From an uncultured Gemmatimonadota bacterium (GTDB lineage: Bacteria; Gemmatimonadota; Gemmatimonadetes; Gemmatimonadales; Gemmatimonadaceae): a stretch of 8,281 nucleotides of DNA. The stretch spans positions 1 through 8,281 of the forward strand of contig CAMLIU010000050.1 in assembly GCA_946479995.1 (NCBI GenBank). The letters run 5' to 3'. The position numbers and the translations under genes are program-made. Positions 5,357 through 8,281 of this stretch are shown here, one piece after another; within the stretch, counting starts at the first letter, position 1; each line of letters starts with the position of its first letter. The notes beneath the pieces are model-generated. The model saw nothing but the letters and a program-made list of their open reading frames with translations. It ran no database searches and had not been told where the DNA came from.

Positions 5357-7177
5357 TCAGGTCGTGAGCCGAGCAGCGAGCCCGGACGCGCGCACCGTCG
5401 CCCGCTCGATGCCGAGGGTGAGCAGCTCCGGATCGCCGACGATGTCCACGCTCGTGCGCGCGCGCGTCACGCCCGTATAGAGCAGCTCGCGCGTGAGGAG
5501 GCGTGTGTCTTCCCCGGGGAGCACGAGCACCACCTGGCCGAACTCGGAGCCCTGCGACTTGTGCACCGTCATCGCCCACGCCGTCTCGTGTGCCGGGAGT
5601 CGGGCCGGCGCGACGGAGCGTGGCTGTCCGCTCGCATCGCGGAACCACACGCGCGCCTGGCCGCCGCTGATCGTCGTCACTCCCACGTCGCCATTGAACA
5701 GCCCGGTCGCCTGGTCGTTCGCCGTCACGAGCACGGGCCGTCCCTCGTACCAGCGGGCACGGGTGGGAACTCCGCGCGCACGCAGCCAGCGCTCGATCTG
5801 CTCGTTGAGCCCCGCCACGCCGGCGGGTCCGTCGCGCAGCGCACAGAGCACGCGGAAGGCGTCGAACCGGTCGAGCGCCTGCGCGGGAGTCTCGGCGGCG
5901 AGATAGTCGTTCACCGCCTCGGCCAGGGGCGCCAGCAATTCGGCGGCGGAGCGCGTGGCGTCGCGGCGCGTGGCATCGCCGCGCGCGGCGTCAGCGAGCA
6001 CGGCGAGGGCGCTCGCGGCACTTCCACGGCGCACCGCGTCGGCGAGCGCGCCGATCCCCGGCTGCTTCTCGAACCGGTACGACTTCACCAGGCGCACCAC
6101 CGCGTCGCGCTCCGGCGTTGCGGCAGGCGTCGACTCCAGCGGACACGCGGACAGCGCGCCAAACCAGCGCGCGAGCCCTTCGCCGTGCACGTGGCCACAC
6201 CCTTCCGCCGCGCGACAGAGATCGCCGAGCACGTAGCCGGTGTCCACGCTCGCCAGCTGGTCGCGGTCGCCGAGCAGGATGAGTCGCGTGCGCGGACGCA
6301 GCGCGGCGAACAGGGCGTCCATCATCAGGACGTCCACCATGCTCGCCTCGTCCACGATCACCACGTCCTCGGCGAGGGGGGCGTCGGCGCAGTGGGCGAA
6401 GGTGTCGTTCCACGGCTGGTAGCCGAGCAGCCGGTGCAGCGTGCGCCCGGTGGCCGGCATCCGCCGGCGAATCGTGTCGTCCACGGCGAGCGACGACACG
6501 CTGCTGCGTACCGATTCCACGAGTCGCGCGGCGGCCTTGCCGGTGGGCGCGGCGAGCGCGACCTGCAGCGCCGGATTCTCGTGCAGCAGCAGGGCGAGGA
6601 TGCGCGCCACGGTCGTCGTCTTTCCCGTGCCCGGCCCGCCGGTGATCACGGTGAGCCCGCCGCGCAGCGCCGCCGCGGCCGACACGGCCTGCCAGTCGGT
6701 GGATCCGTCGGCTGGCGCGGGGAAGAGCGTGCGGAAGAGCGCGCAGGTGGATTCGGCGGGCGTGCGCTCGAGCTGCGGCTGGCGCACGCGGGTGCGGATT
6801 GCGTCGGCCAGCCGGCACTCCGCCGCGTGGTAGCGATACAGGTAGAGCCGTCCGCCCTCGATGACGAGGGGCATCGGCGACCTGCCGTCACCGCACACGC
6901 CGCTCTTCAGCAGCAGCGCGCGCCAGGTATCGAGGTCCGGCAGTGCATCGCCGACGCCATCCTTCCACGGCGCCGATGCGCCGGCGAGCGCGCGCAGCTC
7001 GAGGCAGCTGTTGCCGCGCGCGCGCTCGGCGCTGAGCATCGCCGCGGCGAAGCCGAGGAAGCGCGTCTCTTCTATTGAAGTGAGCGTGGAGGCGGCGCGG
7101 CGCGCGAGCAGGCCGCCGAACTCGGCGTCGATGGCCGCGAGGTCGCCCGACTGCACGAGGTGAGCGAGCGCCTTCAT
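5357..7177 (-). CDS. recD: RecBCD exonuclease V alpha subunit (RecD), 5'-3' helicase
   Basis: At 606 residues this is almost the length of E. coli RecD (608). RecD is the 5'-to-3' motor of RecBCD, which unwinds and trims broken DNA ends. All superfamily 1 helicase motifs are present: Walker A GGPGTGKTTT (180-189), Ia AAPTGKAAARL (209-219), II VDEASMVD (275-282), III LLGDRDQLASV (301-311), IV SYRFE (366-370), V AWAMTVHKSQGSEF (533-546) and VI LLYTGVTRART (566-576). The N-terminal 150 residues match the RecB-contacting domain. Its ATG overlaps the recB stop as ATGA (7174-7177), so translation is coupled, as expected for subunits of one complex. A 15-bp tandem repeat adds pentapeptides near 395-409 in a linker after motif IV. 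No catalytic motif is damaged. The PafB-like gene follows 4 bp after the stop. Confidence 0.96.
   Translation of the reverse strand: MKALAHLVQSGDLAAIDAEFGGLLARRAASTLTSIEETRFLGFAAAMLSAERARGNSCLELRALAGASAPWKDGVGDALPDLDTWRALLLKSGVCGDGRSPMPLVIEGGRLYLYRYHAAECRLADAIRTRVRQPQLERTPAESTCALFRTLFPAPADGSTDWQAVSAAAALRGGLTVITGGPGTGKTTTVARILALLLHENPALQVALAAPTGKAAARLVESVRSSVSSLAVDDTIRRRMPATGRTLHRLLGYQPWNDTFAHCADAPLAEDVVIVDEASMVDVLMMDALFAALRPRTRLILLGDRDQLASVDTGYVLGDLCRAAEGCGHVHGEGLARWFGALSACPLESTPAATPERDAVVRLVKSYRFEKQPGIGALADAVRRGSAASALAVLADAARGDATRRDATRSAAELLAPLAEAVNDYLAAETPAQALDRFDAFRVLCALRDGPAGVAGLNEQIERWLRARGVPTRARWYEGRPVLVTANDQATGLFNGDVGVTTISGGQARVWFRDASGQPRSVAPARLPAHETAWAMTVHKSQGSEFGQVVLVLPGEDTRLLTRELLYTGVTRARTSVDIVGDPELLTLGIERATVRASGLAARLTT
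5951..5995. repeat. Three imperfect 15-bp tandem repeats inside recD
   Basis: On the plus strand the units are GCGCGTGGCGTCGCG (5951-5965), GCGCGTGGCATCGCC (5966-5980) and GCGCGCGGCGTCAGC (5981-5995). Read in recD they encode RDATR, GDATR and ADAAR. The period is a multiple of three, so copy changes keep the frame. It lies in a linker between helicase motifs IV and V and can vary without breaking the motor. Confidence 0.7.
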
Positions 7178-8281
7178 GCCGCCGGCCGTCCGCGCGTGGT
7201 GATGGAGTCGGTCATCAGTGCATCGAGTGCGGTGATCAGCGCGCGTGGCGGCCGGTCGCTGAACCAGCCGCGGCCCGTCCCGTCCACGCCGCGCAGGAAG
7301 GCGTACCAGGCGCCTCCCATGTGGGTGTCGTAGTCGTAATCCTTGACGCGCAGCTTCAGGAACCGGTGCAGCGCGGTGACGTACAGGTGGTACTGCAGCA
7401 CGTAGTGGCTGGCGAACATCTCCCGCTCCAGCTCACCGCGCTCGTAGTGCGCGAGGTCGGTGCCGAGCTGGTTGGACTTCCAGTCTACCACGTACCACCG
7501 ACCGCCGTGCTCGAACGCGAGGTCCACCACGCCGGACAGGAAGCCGTGCGTCCGCTCGGCGGAGAGCCGGCGCAGCGCGGGAGCGTAGCGGCGTGCCACC
7601 TCGTCGCCGTGGCGCGAGAAGGCTTCCGCCAGCAGGTCGGCGCTCACGTTGCCGAGCGGCAGGTGGAACGACCATTCGCGCAGGGTGCGATCTCGCGGCA
7701 CGTCGCGGAGGGCGAGCGTCGTGCCGGGCAGGGTGTCGTCGAGCACGCGACGCAGCATGCCGGTGACGGCGCCGATGCGCTCCTCGTGATCCACGAGCTG
7801 CGCCCGGTGGAGCACCTCGCTGCTCAGCGCGCGAAGGGTGTCGTCGCCGGCGTCGAAGTCGGCGCGCTCGAACAGCTCGTGCAGCGCCACGCCGGGCAGG
7901 CGGCCGGCGGGAAAGTCCATGAAGTCGGCCGGCCGGTGGGCACGACTCCACGCGCGCGTGCCTTCCGCAGCGTCGGCCACGTCGCGCGCATCCTCCACCT
8001 GGCGGCCGGCGGTGAGCGACGTGAAGCTCGCGATGCGCCACGGCCGCAGCGTGTCGGCGTCCGGCAGGTCGGTGCGGCATTCGGGAGCGGAGCGCTCCGT
8101 CGCGGCACTCGTCCACCGGTGCGGCGCACCCTCTTCGGCGCCGAGCACCTGGACGGTCATGGCCCCACCGCTGCGGCGCACCAGCTCGTGCACCGGCGTG
8201 TCCCACTCGGCGAGCGAAGCCTCGAACTCCTCGGGAACCCGCTCCACGAGCTCCTCGGGTGAGAGCTCATCCTGCGTGGCG
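7174..8281 (-). CDS. recB: RecBCD exonuclease V beta subunit (RecB), C-terminal nuclease part, truncated by window edge
   Basis: The visible 368 codons are the end of RecB; the frame stays open to the right edge, so helicase motifs and start lie outside. Residues are numbered here from the GTG codon at 8247, an internal codon used only as a reference. The C-terminal nuclease domain is intact: ASFTSL (73-78), GVALHELFE (119-127) with His123, then GVVDLAFEHGG with Asp242 and WYVVDWKSNQLG with Asp255 and Lys257. The Asp-13-Asp-2-Lys spacing equals that of E. coli RecB Asp1067, Asp1080, Lys1082, and His123 fits His956. QYHLYVTALHRFLKLR and GGAWYAFLRGV are also classic RecB. This domain cuts both DNA strands, and in E. 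coli it loads RecA after Chi. RecB rather than AddA is supported by the directly following recD. The stop overlaps the recD start by 4 bp. recC is expected upstream, beyond the edge. Confidence 0.95.
   Translation of the reverse strand, partial: ATQDELSPEELVERVPEEFEASLAEWDTPVHELVRRSGGAMTVQVLGAEEGAPHRWTSAATERSAPECRTDLPDADTLRPWRIASFTSLTAGRQVEDARDVADAAEGTRAWSRAHRPADFMDFPAGRLPGVALHELFERADFDAGDDTLRALSSEVLHRAQLVDHEERIGAVTGMLRRVLDDTLPGTTLALRDVPRDRTLREWSFHLPLGNVSADLLAEAFSRHGDEVARRYAPALRRLSAERTHGFLSGVVDLAFEHGGRWYVVDWKSNQLGTDLAHYERGELEREMFASHYVLQYHLYVTALHRFLKLRVKDYDYDTHMGGAWYAFLRGVDGTGRGWFSDRPPRALITALDALMTDSITTRGRPAA

Noticed and set aside
5267..7078. A 603-codon open frame on the plus strand opposite recD
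   Set aside because: It mirrors recD codons in a GC-rich genome, is rich in Arg, His, Ala and Glu, shows no known motif and has no ribosome binding site; recD on the other strand has every helicase motif.
7174..8281. Nuclease gene as AddA of an AddAB system
   Set aside because: There is no Fe-S cysteine set in the visible part, the nuclease spacing equals RecB, and a full recD follows directly.
1..8281. Mobile element, CRISPR array, tRNA or rRNA
   Set aside because: No transposase or integrase, spaced direct repeat array, CCA-ended cloverleaf or rRNA stretch could be seen.

Overview
The window is GC-rich bacterial chromosome with strong G/C preference at third codon positions, tightly packed genes and no rRNA, tRNA, CRISPR array or insertion sequence that I can see. 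The organism cannot be fixed from 8.3 kb. The style of the proteins (a vWA protein with a 'TDRQLIRA...' N-terminus, a PafB/PafC-like WYL pair and a RecBCD-type exonuclease in a very GC-rich genome) suggests Gemmatimonadota or a similar GC-rich phylum. That is an inference, not a proof.

Layout, left to right. (1) Positions 1-74 hold the last codons of a plus-strand gene that starts outside the window, followed by a GC hairpin. (2) Positions 85-2405 are a minus-strand cluster, read right to left: an ADP-ribosylglycohydrolase-family protein, a 58-residue helical protein whose start overlaps its stop as ATGA, and a von Willebrand factor A (vWA) protein with an intact MIDAS. (3) Positions 2406-2584 are a divergent intergenic region with a good plus-strand promoter (TTGACG-N17-TAGGGT), a weaker minus-strand promoter candidate and two interlocked inverted repeats. 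(4) Positions 2585-3262 encode an exported Pro/Tyr-rich protein of unknown function. (5) A long hairpin at 3262-3306 separates it from the converging operon. (6) Positions 3317-8281 are one minus-strand operon, read right to left: recB (C-terminal part only), recD, and two WYL-domain regulators that match PafB and PafC in order and architecture.

How the genes may work together. RecB and RecD are subunits of the RecBCD helicase-nuclease, which processes double-strand breaks and degrades foreign linear DNA; recC and the rest of recB should lie beyond the right edge. In mycobacteria the PafBC heterodimer activates LexA-independent DNA-damage genes. Finding a PafB/PafC-like pair translationally packed behind recBD is the most interesting point here: the regulator and the enzyme that makes and uses ssDNA would be co-expressed. 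The glycohydrolase/58-aa/vWA cluster may be a second functional unit (reversal of ADP-ribosylation plus a metal-dependent adhesion-type scaffold), but its role is not visible from sequence. A minus-strand sequence upstream of the glycohydrolase resembles the mycobacterial RecA-ND (PafBC-type) promoter motif; this is a weak but testable link between the two clusters.
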